Assembly (NCBI GenBank): GCA_008363385.1
Contig: RHKY01000020.1
Coordinates: 1-64,000, forward strand
DNA from: Acidobacteriota bacterium
Lineage (GTDB): Bacteria; Acidobacteriota; Thermoanaerobaculia; UBA5066
DNA length: 64,000 bases
Direction: 5' to 3'
Of this stretch, positions 1 to 8,484 are shown piece after piece (within the stretch, counting starts at the first letter, position 1; each line of letters opens with the position of its first letter). Below the pieces are notes generated by a model. It had not been told where the DNA came from. It ran no database searches and saw only the letters and a list, made by a program, of their open reading frames with translations. Position numbers and translations under genes: made by a program.

Positions 1-170
1 GAAGACCCGACACCTTTCGTGTGGACAAAGTCCTCACGCACGCTCGTCCGAGATCATCGCCGCATGCTTGCGCGGATCTCGCGGGCGGAGCACTAGCGCC
101 GTCCGGGTTTCGGTCACGCCCCTCTTGATGGAGTCGTCGGTGGCCCCGACGGCCCACGCGGGTGGGTCGT

Positions 171-3100
171 TCACTCCACCGTCACCTTGCTCCGGCCGGC
201 GCCGAGGGGGGTGACGGTGACGCGGGCGCCGATCCTCTCGGTGAGGGCGGCGACGTGGGAGATGACGCCGACGCGGCGGCCGGTGGCGTGGAGGGCCTCG
301 AGCGTGGCGAGGGCCCGCTCGAGGGCCTCCTGGTCGAGGGTGCCGAAGCCCTCGTCGACGAAGAGGGTCTCGACGCGGGTGCGGCGCGTCGCCAGCGACG
401 AGAGGCCGAGGGCGAGCGCGAGCGAGACGAGGAAGGTCTCGCCTCCCGAGAGGCTCTGGACGCTCCGGCGCTCGTCGCCGAGGTCCGCGTCGACGACCTG
501 CAGCTCCATGTCGGTGCCCGGGACGCGCTCCAGCCGGTAGCGCCGGGCGAGGTCGCGGAGGTGGTGGTTCGTGGCCTGGACGAGGGCCTCGAGGGTGAGG
601 CTCTGGGCGAAGACGCGCAGCTTCTTGCCGTCGGCCGAGCCGACGAGGGCGTCGAGGTCGAGCCAGACGCGGCCCGAGGTCTCGGCGCGGGCGAGCGCCT
701 CTTCCTGCCCGGCCTTCTTCGCGCGGGCGTCGTCGTCCGCGCGGACCCGCGTCCTGAGGTCCGTCTCCCTCTCGCGGGCGGCGGCGAGGGCGGTCCTGGC
801 TTCTGCGAGGGCAGGCACGACGGTCTCGGCGGCGTCGCCTTCGAGCCCCGCGCCGGTCGCGGCCTTCGCGAGCGCCTCTCGGGCAGCGTCGGCCTTCCGG
901 GCGGCCTCGGCGGCGTGCCTCGTCGCGGCGGCGGCCTGGGCCCTTGCGGCGCCGAGGGCCGTCTCCGCAGCGGTCGCGGCCTTGCCGGCGTCGTCGAGGG
1001 CGGCGTCTGCGGTCCGGACGGCGGCGGCGAGCTCCTCTTCCACCTCGCGGACGGCGCGGCCGTCGAGGAGCTTCGCCCGGGCGAGCCGCCTCTCCTCGAG
1101 GGCCTGTGCGCGCCGCTCCGAGGTGGCTGCTGCCTCGGCGGACTGGTCGCGGGTCGGCTCGACCGCGGCCTGGGCCGATCCGAGCAGCTTCTCCGCCTCG
1201 ACGTGCCGGGTCCTGGCGGCCTCGGCCGCCCCGGCCTTCGCGCGCCACCCGGACGCCTCCGTCTCGAGGGCCGTCCGGACCTCCCCTGGGGCCGCGACGA
1301 CGCGCTCCGCGAGATCGGGCCGGCGCGACAGGACGAAGGCGAGCTGGTCGGTCTCCCTCCGGGCGAGCTCTTCGAGGTGGCGAATCCGATCGTCGGCGGT
1401 CTTCTGGGCGTCCTCGCCCCTGCGAACCTCTCCCTCGGCGGACTCGCGGGCGGCGCGGGCGGTGTCGCGCCGGGCACGCGCGCGGTCCTCGACGCTCCTG
1501 AGGCGCGCGATCTCCTTGGCGAGCGCGTCGGCGCGGCCGAGGGTCTCGTCGAGGCTCCTCGCCTGCTCCTCGGCACGGGTGCGGCGCGAGGCGAGGGCGG
1601 CCTCGGCCGTCTCCGCGAGCGGGGAGGGCGGGAGGGGGTCGCCCGGCTCCGCGGAGGCGCGACCCACGGCCCCCGCCCAATCGGCGAGCGCCCCGTCGCG
1701 CGTGCCGGCGGCGTCGTTCGCCCTCTGCCGCTCGCGGTCGGCGGCCTCGTTCGCGGACTTCGCGGACTCCGCGAGCTTGGCCGCGCGCGCGACGTGGCCC
1801 TTCTCTTCCCGCTCCAGCTGCGAGACCCGGGATCGCTGCGACTCCAGGGCCTGGCGGCCCGGCCCGCCCTCGGAGGCCCAGGGGTGCTCCGTCGACCCGC
1901 AGAGCGGGCACGGCTGGCCGGGGACGAGATCGGCCCGGCGCTCCTCGAGGCCGAGGGCGGCCTCGAGGAGCCCGAGAGCGTCGCGCGCTTCCTTCAGGAC
2001 GAGCCCGGTCGCGGCGGCCTCGGCCCGCGCCAGCTCGGCGCCCGTGGCGTCCTCGCGGGCCTTCGTCGCGGCGTCGGCCGCGGCCTCCGACGAGCGGGCG
2101 TGCTCGCCGGAGGCGGCGAGGGCGTCTCGCCGGGTCCGCGCGAGGTCCGAGAGCGTCGCGGTGTAGGCCCGGAGCGCCTCGCGCCGCTCGCGCAGGGAGT
2201 CGACGGGGACCTCCGCGAGCCGGCCCTCGTTCCCCTTCCGCTCGCCCTCGGCCGCCGCGAGCGCCTTGTCGAGCTCGCCCTCCTCTTCGCCCTTCCGCGT
2301 GACCTCGGCGGTCGCGGCATCGAGGGCCTTCTTCGAGCGCCGCAGCTCGCCCTCCGCAGACTTCCGCTCGGCGGCGATCCCGACGAGCTCGGAGAGGCCC
2401 CGGTCGACCACGTCCCACCTCTCGGCGAGCGGACGGGCGGCTTCGTGCTCCGAGAGCCACCTGTCGAGACCCTCCACCGCTCGCCGGAGCTCGGCCTCGT
2501 CGGCCTGTCGCTTCCGCGCCGCCTCCTCGGCCTCCGCGAGCCGCGCCCTGGCCTTCTTCGCTTCGGCCTCCGCCTCGTCGCGCGCCTTCTCCGCCTCCGC
2601 GACGAGGGCGTCGAGCTTCCGGGCCTCGTCGATCTCCGGGCGGCGGTCCTCCTGCTGCGCCCGCGCACCGTCGAGCGCCGCCTTCGCCCTCTCCCTGCCC
2701 GCAGCGACCTCGCCCCGCGCGGCCTCGGCCTTCGTCAGGTCCTCGCCGGCCTTCCCGGCGGCCTCGTCCTCTGCCGCGGCCTCGTCCCGGGCCGTGCGCG
2801 CGGCCTCGGCGAGGCGCCCGATCCCCTCCAGCTCCTTCTCGCGGGCCTGCGCGGCCTCCACGGTGCCCGCGGCGGCGCGGGCCTCGGCCGCGAGCGCCTC
2901 CCGCTCCTCGTCCGTGAGGACGGTGATCCCGGCGAGTCCGTCGCGAAGGCGATCGACCTCGTTCGAGACCTCCCTCGCCTTCTCGTGCGCGGCCTTCGAG
3001 ATCCGCTCGTAGATCTCGTCGCCGGTCAGCCTCTGGAGGAGGCGCGAGCGGTCGTCCGCGTTCGCCTTCAGGAAGTCGGCGAAGTCCCCTTGAGCCAGGA

Positions 3101-3605
3101 GCACGGACTTGCGGAACTGGTCGAACGTCAGGCCGAGCCTCTCCTCGATCGCGGCGAGGACCTCGGTCTTCGTCCCCGGCACGGGCGCGCCGGTCGAGAG
3201 GTCGACGAGGTCGACGGTCTGGTTCTGGAGGGGGCCCGTGACCTTTCCCCGGGCGCGCTTGACGCGCCACGTCGCGCGCCAGCTCCTCCCGTCCCGGCCG
3301 ACGAAGTCGACCTGAGCCCACCCCTCGGCCCTCCCGCGCGAGAGGAGCGACCGGACGTCGAAGGCCCGGATCCGCTCGGCCCCTTCCTCGGCGCGGCCGA
3401 TCTCGGCGCCGCCCTTCGCGTCGAGGCGGGGCGTCCGGTCGAAGAGGGCGAGGCAGAGGGCGTCCAAGAGCGTGCTCTTCCCGGCCCCGGTCGGCCCGGT
3501 GATGGCGAAGAGCCCCCGCTCGGCCAGCGGCCCCGAGGTGAAGTCGAGCGCGAACCCCTCGGCGAGGCTCGCGAGGCTCCGGCCCCGGATGGCGAGGATC
3601 TTCAC
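171..3605 (-). CDS. sbcC: Exonuclease subunit SbcC (SMC-like ATPase)
   Basis: Large subunit of the SbcCD nuclease, which opens and trims DNA hairpins and blocked double-strand ends in the cytoplasm. The 1144-residue length fits the family. The Walker A motif GPTGAGKST is at residues 37-45, followed by very long Ala/Glu/Arg-rich coiled-coil arms. The zinc-hook CxxC (GQPCPLCG) lies mid-protein, and the C-terminal Walker B region reads LFVDEGFGTLD, preceded by the signature SLSGGE. The start is GTG at 3605, which overlaps the sbcD stop by 4 bp (GTGA), so translation is probably coupled. A longer in-frame opening upstream of 3605 only runs through sbcD in another frame. Confidence 0.96.
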   Translation of the reverse strand: MKILAIRGRSLASLAEGFALDFTSGPLAERGLFAITGPTGAGKSTLLDALCLALFDRTPRLDAKGGAEIGRAEEGAERIRAFDVRSLLSRGRAEGWAQVDFVGRDGRSWRATWRVKRARGKVTGPLQNQTVDLVDLSTGAPVPGTKTEVLAAIEERLGLTFDQFRKSVLLAQGDFADFLKANADDRSRLLQRLTGDEIYERISKAAHEKAREVSNEVDRLRDGLAGITVLTDEEREALAAEARAAAGTVEAAQAREKELEGIGRLAEAARTARDEAAAEDEAAGKAGEDLTKAEAARGEVAAGRERAKAALDGARAQQEDRRPEIDEARKLDALVAEAEKARDEAEAEAKKARARLAEAEEAARKRQADEAELRRAVEGLDRWLSEHEAARPLAERWDVVDRGLSELVGIAAERKSAEGELRRSKKALDAATAEVTRKGEEEGELDKALAAAEGERKGNEGRLAEVPVDSLRERREALRAYTATLSDLARTRRDALAASGEHARSSEAAADAATKAREDATGAELARAEAAATGLVLKEARDALGLLEAALGLEERRADLVPGQPCPLCGSTEHPWASEGGPGRQALESQRSRVSQLEREEKGHVARAAKLAESAKSANEAADRERQRANDAAGTRDGALADWAGAVGRASAEPGDPLPPSPLAETAEAALASRRTRAEEQARSLDETLGRADALAKEIARLRSVEDRARARRDTARAARESAEGEVRRGEDAQKTADDRIRHLEELARRETDQLAFVLSRRPDLAERVVAAPGEVRTALETEASGWRAKAGAAEAARTRHVEAEKLLGSAQAAVEPTRDQSAEAAATSERRAQALEERRLARAKLLDGRAVREVEEELAAAVRTADAALDDAGKAATAAETALGAARAQAAAATRHAAEAARKADAAREALAKAATGAGLEGDAAETVVPALAEARTALAAARERETDLRTRVRADDDARAKKAGQEEALARAETSGRVWLDLDALVGSADGKKLRVFAQSLTLEALVQATNHHLRDLARRYRLERVPGTDMELQVVDADLGDERRSVQSLSGGETFLVSLALALGLSSLATRRTRVETLFVDEGFGTLDQEALERALATLEALHATGRRVGVISHVAALTERIGARVTVTPLGAGRSKVTVE

Positions 3606-4855
3606 GGCGCCTCCTCCCGCGCCGCCGCCTCGACCAGCTCGTGGAAGGCGGCGAGCATCTCCGGGGGCGGGGCGCCTTCGCGGTCGCGCTCCCAGCGCCT
3701 CAGGAAGACCGCCTCGGGCGTCAGGTCCGCGAGGACGGCCGACGTGGCGTCGGCGAGCGCCGGGCCGTCGTCCTTCCTCTCGGGCGAGATCTTGAGGAGC
3801 CGGGCGTCCCGCCCGTCCAGCGCGTCCTCGATCTGCTGCTTCAGGAGGGCGCTCGACCGCTCGACCCGGACGCGCACCTCCAGGTACGGCCGCAGGTCCG
3901 TCTCGCCGGGACGGCGCTCCGGGGCGGGCGGGAGGCCGCGGAGGAGGTCGAGGAGCTCCTCGGGCTCGGCGGCGCCGTCCTTCGGCAGGCGCAGGATCGG
4001 GACGAGGCGGGGGACGCGGACCGGCCGGACGGCCGCGAGGCGCTCGCCGTCGAGGTCGACGAGGCAGACCTGGTGCGGGTACGGCTCCTCGTCGAGGGAG
4101 AGGGGGATCGGGGAGCCCGCGTAGCGGACGTTCCCGCGCCGGCCGACGGCCTGCGGGAAGTGGAGGTGCCCGAGGGCCGCGTAGGCCACGTCCTCGGGGA
4201 ACAGGTCGCCGGGGAGCGGGTGGAGGTTGCCGCCCAGGACCTTCCGCTCGCTCTCCTCCGAGAGCCGCGTCCCCTGCATGTAGCAGTGGCCCGTGGCCAG
4301 GAGCGCCTGCCCTTTCTCGCGCCGCGCGCGCGCCGCGTCCAGGACGCGCGAGTAAACGCCCCGGACGCCGCCGACCACGTCCGGGGGCTCTTCCCCTTCT
4401 CCGCCGGGGACGTCGGCGAGGCGGAGGTAGGGGACCGCCGCGACCCAGGCCGCGACACGGCCGTCGCGGCGGGCGCTGAGCGGCACGACGATCTTCTCCA
4501 CGTCGGGGCCGGAGCCGTCGCGGGGGAGGGCGCCGACGACGTGGACCTTCAGGGCGGAGAGGACGGGAGCCGGGGCCTCCAACCGCGCGGGCGAGTCGTG
4601 GTTGCCGGCGATCGCCACTACCGAGAGGCCGGGGCAACGGACCGCTGCCTCGGCGAGGAAGCGGTACCAGGCGGCCTGAGCCGAGGCCGGCGGGTTGGCG
4701 CCGTCGAAGACGTCGCCGCAGACGAGGAGGGCGTCGACCTCCTCCGACGCGAGGAGGTCGAGGAGCCACGAGAGGAAGGCGCGGTGCTCGGCCTCCCGCG
4801 GCTGGTCGAGGAGGACGTGCCCCAGGTGCCAGTCGGCCGTGTGGAGGATGCGCAT
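3602..4855 (-). CDS. sbcD: Exonuclease subunit SbcD (metallophosphoesterase)
   Basis: Nuclease subunit of SbcCD, about 417 residues. It opens with MRILHTADWHLGH, the first metal-binding motif of calcineurin-like phosphoesterases. GDVFDG, GNHDSPAR, ATGHCY and GHLHF follow in the expected order. An in-frame start 14 codons upstream (4897) exists, but the family begins at MRILHTADWH, so 4855 is preferred. It is the first gene of a two-gene operon with sbcC. A perfect dyad, CGGACA-N5-TGTCCG, lies about 75 bp upstream and may control the operon. Confidence 0.96.
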   Translation of the reverse strand: MRILHTADWHLGHVLLDQPREAEHRAFLSWLLDLLASEEVDALLVCGDVFDGANPPASAQAAWYRFLAEAAVRCPGLSVVAIAGNHDSPARLEAPAPVLSALKVHVVGALPRDGSGPDVEKIVVPLSARRDGRVAAWVAAVPYLRLADVPGGEGEEPPDVVGGVRGVYSRVLDAARARREKGQALLATGHCYMQGTRLSEESERKVLGGNLHPLPGDLFPEDVAYAALGHLHFPQAVGRRGNVRYAGSPIPLSLDEEPYPHQVCLVDLDGERLAAVRPVRVPRLVPILRLPKDGAAEPEELLDLLRGLPPAPERRPGETDLRPYLEVRVRVERSSALLKQQIEDALDGRDARLLKISPERKDDGPALADATSAVLADLTPEAVFLRRWERDREGAPPPEMLAAFHELVEAAAREEAP

Positions 4856-4927
4856 CGGGTGACGGGCCTCCCTTCCGGGTGGCGCGGACTCTCTCACGGA
4901 CCGCGCCGGAGGGAATCTGGGCGTCCT

Positions 4928-4948
4928 CCCGGACAGACCGTGTCCGGG
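4928..4948. promoter_or_regulatory. Palindromic operator candidate upstream of sbcDC (site 1)
   Basis: Perfect inverted repeat with 8-bp arms CCCGGACA and TGTCCGGG around GACCG. It contains the core CGGACA-N5-TGTCCG (4930-4946), which recurs at 8266-8282 and 8335-8351. It lies about 73 bp upstream of sbcD and downstream of the 4980-5786 gene. Reuse of the same spacing and half-sites upstream of another operon suggests a regulator site rather than a chance hairpin; the regulator is unknown. Confidence 0.5.
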
Positions 4949-4949
4949 C

Positions 4950-4974
4950 AGGCCCCCGGCGCCCTTCGGGGCCT
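4950..4974 (-). terminator. Stem-loop just after the 4980-5786 gene
   Basis: AGGCCCC and GGGGCCT arms (7 bp) enclose an 11-nt loop. The hairpin begins a few bases past the stop codon of the minus-strand membrane gene. There is no clear U-tract, so it is a weak candidate for a factor-independent terminator. Confidence 0.3.
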
Positions 4975-4979
4975 CGCCC

Positions 4980-5786
4980 TCAGCGGGGGCGGATCGGCTC
5001 GTTGGAGATGGGCGGAGGGGCCGGGCCCTCGGGGGGGCGGCCCGGCCGGTCGTCGCGCGGCCTGCGTTCCTCCGGCCGGGGCCCCGGGACGTAGGGGTGG
5101 CGCTTGGCCGCTGCGACGACCTCGTCCCAGCTCTCCTCGCGGCCGTCCGGCCGGTTCTCCGACGCCTCGATCTCCTCGTCGGTGAGCGGGGCGCGGACGA
5201 GGTCCACCTCGATCGGCTCGCCCTGCGCCTCGATCGAGAGGAGCGTCCCCGAGACCGCCGTCCGGGCGACGGAGACCTCCGAGGAGGGGAACCGCCCCTC
5301 GGCGAGGGCCTCGGCCACCTCGTCCCCCTCGACGTCCAGGACGCGCCCGTCGTCGAGGTGGAGCATCCAGGTCGACTCGCCGTCGCCGTAGTCGATCTTC
5401 ACCGCGCCGCGGACGCGGTAGCGGGTCACCGCAGCGGTCCCCGCGGCCAGGTCCTTCTCGGCCGCCTCCCGGCGAGCGGACTCCCAGCCCTCGAAGCCGG
5501 CCGGCGTGCCGAGCTTCACCATCCGGCCCGCCATCAGCCACCCCACGGCGCCGCCGCCCACGAGGGCGAGGAGGAGGGCGGCGAGGCCGCCGCCCGGCAG
5601 CCCCGCGGGGAGGACGGCCCGCAGGAGCGGGAGGAGGAGGAAGGCGACCGGGATCGCGAACGAGAAGGCCAGGGCCGCGCGCTTCTGCGCCGGCGTCCCG
5701 GCCTGCGGGGTCCCCTCGAGGCGCGCGCGCTCCTCGGGCGTCAGCGGGCGGCTCGTCGTCTGCGGCATGGGCGGGGATGATGCCAT
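4980..5786 (-). CDS. Hypothetical membrane protein
   Basis: A 268-residue protein that I do not recognise. A polar N-terminus (about 35 residues) is followed by two hydrophobic segments, roughly residues 36-62 and 67-91, joined by a Gly/Pro-rich turn. A soluble C-terminal part of about 170 residues follows, rich in charged residues and predicted beta strands, and ends in a Pro/Arg-rich tail. It is probably anchored in the inner membrane with the soluble domain in the cytoplasm. The start at 5786 has a G-rich stretch upstream; a second Met six codons later (5768) is possible. It stands alone between the PIN toxin gene and sbcD, on the same strand, with a hairpin after its stop. Confidence 0.75.
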   Translation of the reverse strand: MASSPPMPQTTSRPLTPEERARLEGTPQAGTPAQKRAALAFSFAIPVAFLLLPLLRAVLPAGLPGGGLAALLLALVGGGAVGWLMAGRMVKLGTPAGFEGWESARREAAEKDLAAGTAAVTRYRVRGAVKIDYGDGESTWMLHLDDGRVLDVEGDEVAEALAEGRFPSSEVSVARTAVSGTLLSIEAQGEPIEVDLVRAPLTDEEIEASENRPDGREESWDEVVAAAKRHPYVPGPRPEERRPRDDRPGRPPEGPAPPPISNEPIRPR

Positions 5787-5840
5787 CCCCGTGCCGCCGC
5801 CCGCAGCCCCGCGCCGCGCCCGACGGCCCGCCGCCAGGCC

Positions 5841-6263
5841 TCAGGGGAGGACCGGGAAGCCCTCCCGCCGCGCCGCGGCCGCGAGCCGGTCGTCGAGGCA
5901 GGCGATCGCGAGCGACGCCGGCGCGTCCTCGGACGCCACGATCGCGGCGGACAGCTGCAGCGCGTCCGCCGCCCGGAGGTCGTGGCCCCTCAGGAGCCGC
6001 CGGGCCCGGTCCCTGAGCACCTCCCCGGGCTCCACCTCGGCCCATCGCCGCGCAAGCTGCGAGAGGCGTCCGCGGGCGCGGCCCGCCCCTTCGGCGGAGA
6101 GGAGTCCGCCCCGCTCGAGCCGCGACACGGCGGATTCGCATTCGACCGCGGTCGCCCACCAGACGACCACGGCGGGGTCCTCGCGATAGAGCCGCCGGAC
6201 CCGCTCCGTCGACGCCTGGGAGACGAGGAGGGGCACGATCGCCGAGGCGTCCCAGAACCTCAC
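5841..6263 (-). CDS. PIN-domain toxin (VapC-like ribonuclease)
   Basis: A 140-residue single PIN domain. The N-terminal MRFWDASAIVPLL supplies the first catalytic Asp. TAVECESAV supplies the conserved Glu, and AADALQL and CLDDRLAAAA the distal acidic residues, so the Mg-dependent RNase site looks complete. Family members cleave tRNA or rRNA and are neutralised by a cognate antitoxin. Its start codon overlaps the stop of the upstream antitoxin by 4 bp (ATGA), the usual arrangement. It is the last gene of a four-gene coupled run starting at 8180. Confidence 0.88.
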   Translation of the reverse strand: MRFWDASAIVPLLVSQASTERVRRLYREDPAVVVWWATAVECESAVSRLERGGLLSAEGAGRARGRLSQLARRWAEVEPGEVLRDRARRLLRGHDLRAADALQLSAAIVASEDAPASLAIACLDDRLAAAARREGFPVLP

Positions 6264-6559
6264 CGGGAGTCCCGCCGCTCCGCGAGCAGCGCCGCCAGGA
6301 CGTCGCCTCCGGCGGCGGGCTCCGGCGGAGGCTGGTCCAGGATCGCCGCGGCGGCCCGCATCGAGCCGCGCCTGACGAGCCCGGCCCTCTCGAGTCGCGC
6401 GAGGCGTCCTTCGTCCTCGCCCTCGGCGGAGCCGCCCGCCGGGACGAGCCGGGCCACCGGGACCTTCCGGTCGAGGATCAGCACGGTCTCCCCGTGCCTC
6501 ACCCGGTCGATGAGGGCGCTCAGGCTGTTCTTCGCCTCGGAGATCGTCGCCCGCTTCAT
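6260..6559 (-). CDS. Phd/YefM-type antitoxin
   Basis: A 99-residue protein starting MKRATISEAKNSLSALIDRV, with ETVLILDRKVPVARLVP after it. This is the standard N-terminal fold of Phd/YefM antitoxins, which bind DNA as dimers and wrap the toxin with a flexible C-terminus. It overlaps the PIN gene by 4 bp downstream and the 144-residue unknown gene by 4 bp upstream (ATGA). Autoregulation from its own promoter is usual in the family. Here the start is embedded in the previous stop, so expression may depend on the upstream operon. Confidence 0.88.
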   Translation of the reverse strand: MKRATISEAKNSLSALIDRVRHGETVLILDRKVPVARLVPAGGSAEGEDEGRLARLERAGLVRRGSMRAAAAILDQPPPEPAAGGDVLAALLAERRDSR

Positions 6560-6990
6560 CTGGCCATTATAGCCATGTCGTCGTCGCCTCCCCGGCCGCG
6601 CAGGCGTGCCGCGCCTCCCGCGGCGGGAAGGCCGGCGGAGCGGAGGACCACCGGCTCGGCCAGGAAGGCGAGGAGCCTGCGCGTGGCCCGGAGGGCGAGG
6701 CGGTCGACGGCGCGCTCGAGCCGGCCGAGGAGGACGAGGCGGCCGTCGTTCCTCGGCCTGCGCGTCAGCCAGAGGCCGGTGACTCCCGGCGCCAGAGGGA
6801 TCTCGGCCAGGACCAGGTCGGGGTCGGCCTCGTCCCGGCGAAGCCCGCGCCCGCCCGGGAGAGGGGCCCCGGCGATCCGCCGGAGGATCGCCGGGGTCTC
6901 GGGGTCGTCGAGGGTGCCGTCGAGGAGGGCCGCCCTCGCCATCCCGGCGAGGGCGGCGGTGGTGGCGGGGGAGAGGGGGCCGGGCCTCAC
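6556..6990 (-). CDS. Hypothetical protein, 144 aa, second gene of coupled operon
   Basis: Not recognised. The start is GTG at 6990, overlapping the stop of the 397-residue gene by 4 bp (GTGA). The frame stays open much further upstream, but that part lies inside the previous gene and has a low-complexity Arg/Pro composition typical of a shadow frame. The protein has a helical N-terminus (TTAALAGMARAALLDG), a central strand-rich part (LVLAEIPLAPGVTGLWLTRR) and a basic helical end. It has no signal peptide. The tight overlaps on both sides suggest it works with the upstream protein, and perhaps that the toxin-antitoxin pair was captured by this operon. Confidence 0.65.
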   Translation of the reverse strand: MRPGPLSPATTAALAGMARAALLDGTLDDPETPAILRRIAGAPLPGGRGLRRDEADPDLVLAEIPLAPGVTGLWLTRRPRNDGRLVLLGRLERAVDRLALRATRRLLAFLAEPVVLRSAGLPAAGGAARLRGRGGDDDMAIMAR

Positions 6991-8180
6991 CGGTCCCCTC
7001 CCCGCGCGGCGGCGTGGTCGCGCTGGAGCTCTCCCGAGCTGTCGAAGCCGACGCGGGAGAGCGTCCCCCCTTCCTCTCGCGAGGCTCCCCGGACGAGGAA
7101 CGCCGTCCGGGGCCACGGGATCACTCGCGCCCTCGCCTCCCGCGAGAGCCAGACGGCCATCGAGAGGAGCGAGCCGTCGCGGCGGTTGAACCGGAGCGCG
7201 TCGGCCCGTGCCAGCTTCGACTCCGGCCCGAGCAGCCTCGCGGCCGCCGCGTCCGGGTCCGGGTGGCGCCCGGCGAGGCGAAGGGCCTGCGGGACCGGCA
7301 TGCCCGGCTCGTCCGTCTGCGAGTCGCGGACGAGGCAGGCCCAGACGAGGCGCTCCTCCCCTTCGAGCCCGAGGCGGCGGATCTCGGCGCCGATCGGGTC
7401 GGCCTGGACCCGGGCCGACGCCTCGAGGCGGGCGGCGAGCTTCCTCCGGCGGACTCCCATGTGGTCCCAGCCCGGCCCGCCCGGGATCGGGGTGCTCCAG
7501 ATCGTCTGCGTCTGCGGGTACTGCATCAGGAGCGCGTCGCAGAGCCGCTCCACGCCGTGCGCGAGCTCCTCGAGGTCCTGGATCGGGTCGCCGGAGAGGA
7601 CCGGGATCCCCTCCGGGTCGCCGCCTCCCGTCGTCAGCGGCTCGACGAGGTGGGGGGCGAGGCGGTAGCGGCGCTCGCAGAGGTAGTCGTCGGGGACCGA
7701 CTGGACGGCCCCGACGTCGCGCAGCCGTCCCTCCTCCTCGAGCCGGCGGACCACCTCGTGGCGGCGGGCGAGCGTGTCGGCGCCGGTGGCGTGGAAGAGG
7801 CGCAGGGCCTTGATCCCCTTCTCGCCCTGTGGGTCGTGGGCGTTGCGGAGGAGGGCGAGGAGGAGGAGCCGGTCGAGGAGGTCGAGGCCGTTGGCGCGCA
7901 GGAACGCCTCGAAGGGGAGGACGACGCCGGAGGCCTCGGTCGCCTCCGTCCGGGCGAGGAGGAGGGCCATGAACCCCGCCCGGGCGTGGATCGGGAGGAC
8001 GGCGTCGAGCGATGCCGGGGACTCGTCGGGGAACCGGGGCGGGCCGAGGACCTCGAACCAGGCCTCGAGCTGGTCGAGCGGGCCGTCGAAGGGCGGGGCG
8101 CCCTCCTTCGGCTGGCCGGCAGCCCCGGGCTGGCGGGCGCGGCGGGGAGCGGGGCGGCGGGGAGCGGGGCGGTCGGACAT
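6987..8180 (-). CDS. Hypothetical protein, 397 aa, first gene of coupled operon
   Basis: Not recognised. The start at 8180 (MSDRPAPRRP) is chosen because AGGAGG lies just upstream; the frame is open for 51 more codons without a good ribosome site. A basic Pro/Arg/Ala linker (about 45 residues) precedes an alpha-helical region (about 60-160) with a winged-helix-like stretch around RRLEEEGRLRDVGAV and YRLAPHLVEPL. A charged C-terminal part follows. No nucleotide-binding or catalytic motif is evident. A regulatory or scaffold role is possible. Two copies of CGGACA-N5-TGTCCG lie 85 and about 155 bp upstream, in the gap shared with the divergent gene at 8485. Confidence 0.7.
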   Translation of the reverse strand: MSDRPAPRRPAPRRARQPGAAGQPKEGAPPFDGPLDQLEAWFEVLGPPRFPDESPASLDAVLPIHARAGFMALLLARTEATEASGVVLPFEAFLRANGLDLLDRLLLLALLRNAHDPQGEKGIKALRLFHATGADTLARRHEVVRRLEEEGRLRDVGAVQSVPDDYLCERRYRLAPHLVEPLTTGGGDPEGIPVLSGDPIQDLEELAHGVERLCDALLMQYPQTQTIWSTPIPGGPGWDHMGVRRRKLAARLEASARVQADPIGAEIRRLGLEGEERLVWACLVRDSQTDEPGMPVPQALRLAGRHPDPDAAAARLLGPESKLARADALRFNRRDGSLLSMAVWLSREARARVIPWPRTAFLVRGASREEGGTLSRVGFDSSGELQRDHAAARGGDR

Positions 8181-8264
8181 GGGCACCTCCTGCCGCGGAC
8201 CGGGGGACTGCCGACGCGGCGATCCGGCCGAGGTCCGCGTGCGGAGGAGAGGTTCGCAGTGGCA

Positions 8265-8283
8265 ACGGACAGACGATGTCCGT
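8265..8283. promoter_or_regulatory. Palindromic operator candidate (site 2)
   Basis: Perfect inverted repeat, ACGGACA and TGTCCGT around GACGA. It has the same CGGACA-N5-TGTCCG core as the site upstream of sbcD, and N5 is nearly the same too (GACGA versus GACCG). It lies in the 304-bp gap between the minus-strand operon (start 8180) and the plus-strand gene at 8485. Confidence 0.5.
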
Positions 8284-8330
8284 ATGGTGGGCGGCTCGCG
8301 GATTTTTCGTCGCCGCGCGCGTTCTCGGGG

Positions 8331-8355
8331 CACACGGACAGGGTCTGTCCGCGTG
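8331..8355. promoter_or_regulatory. Palindromic operator candidate (site 3)
   Basis: Inverted repeat CACACGGACAG / CTGTCCGCGTG with one mismatch. It contains CGGACA-GGGTC-TGTCCG at 8335-8351. Its centre is 69 bp from that of site 2, between divergent genes, a layout that could allow cooperative binding or control in both directions. Confidence 0.45.
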
Positions 8356-8396
8356 CGGCCGCATCCTGACGTCGGGCCCGCCGGCGCGGCCCGCCC

Positions 8397-8484
8397 GCGA
8401 GGAAGAAGGGAAGAAAAAGGAAACGGAAAAGGAAGAAGGAAACGGAAGAAGGAACGGAAGAGGAATTCGAAAGGAGAGACGAAG
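8397..8484 (+). repeat. Nearly uninterrupted purine tract
   Basis: About 88 bases made almost only of A and G on the plus strand, built from imperfect GGAAGAAGGAAACG-like units, in a region that is otherwise strongly GC-rich and mixed. It runs into the ribosome-binding site (AAGGAGAG, 8471-8478) of the 8485 gene and would lie in that gene's leader RNA. Confidence 0.6.

Noticed and set aside
34-174. A 46-codon minus-strand frame (GTG 174) overlapping the sbcC stop by GTGA.
   Set aside because: No homology or ribosome site recognisable and low-information composition; the overlap alone is weak evidence.
162-4124. Very long plus-strand open frame across sbcC/sbcD.
   Set aside because: Low-complexity Arg/Gly/Leu/Glu composition, antisense to two clearly conserved genes; a product of GC bias.
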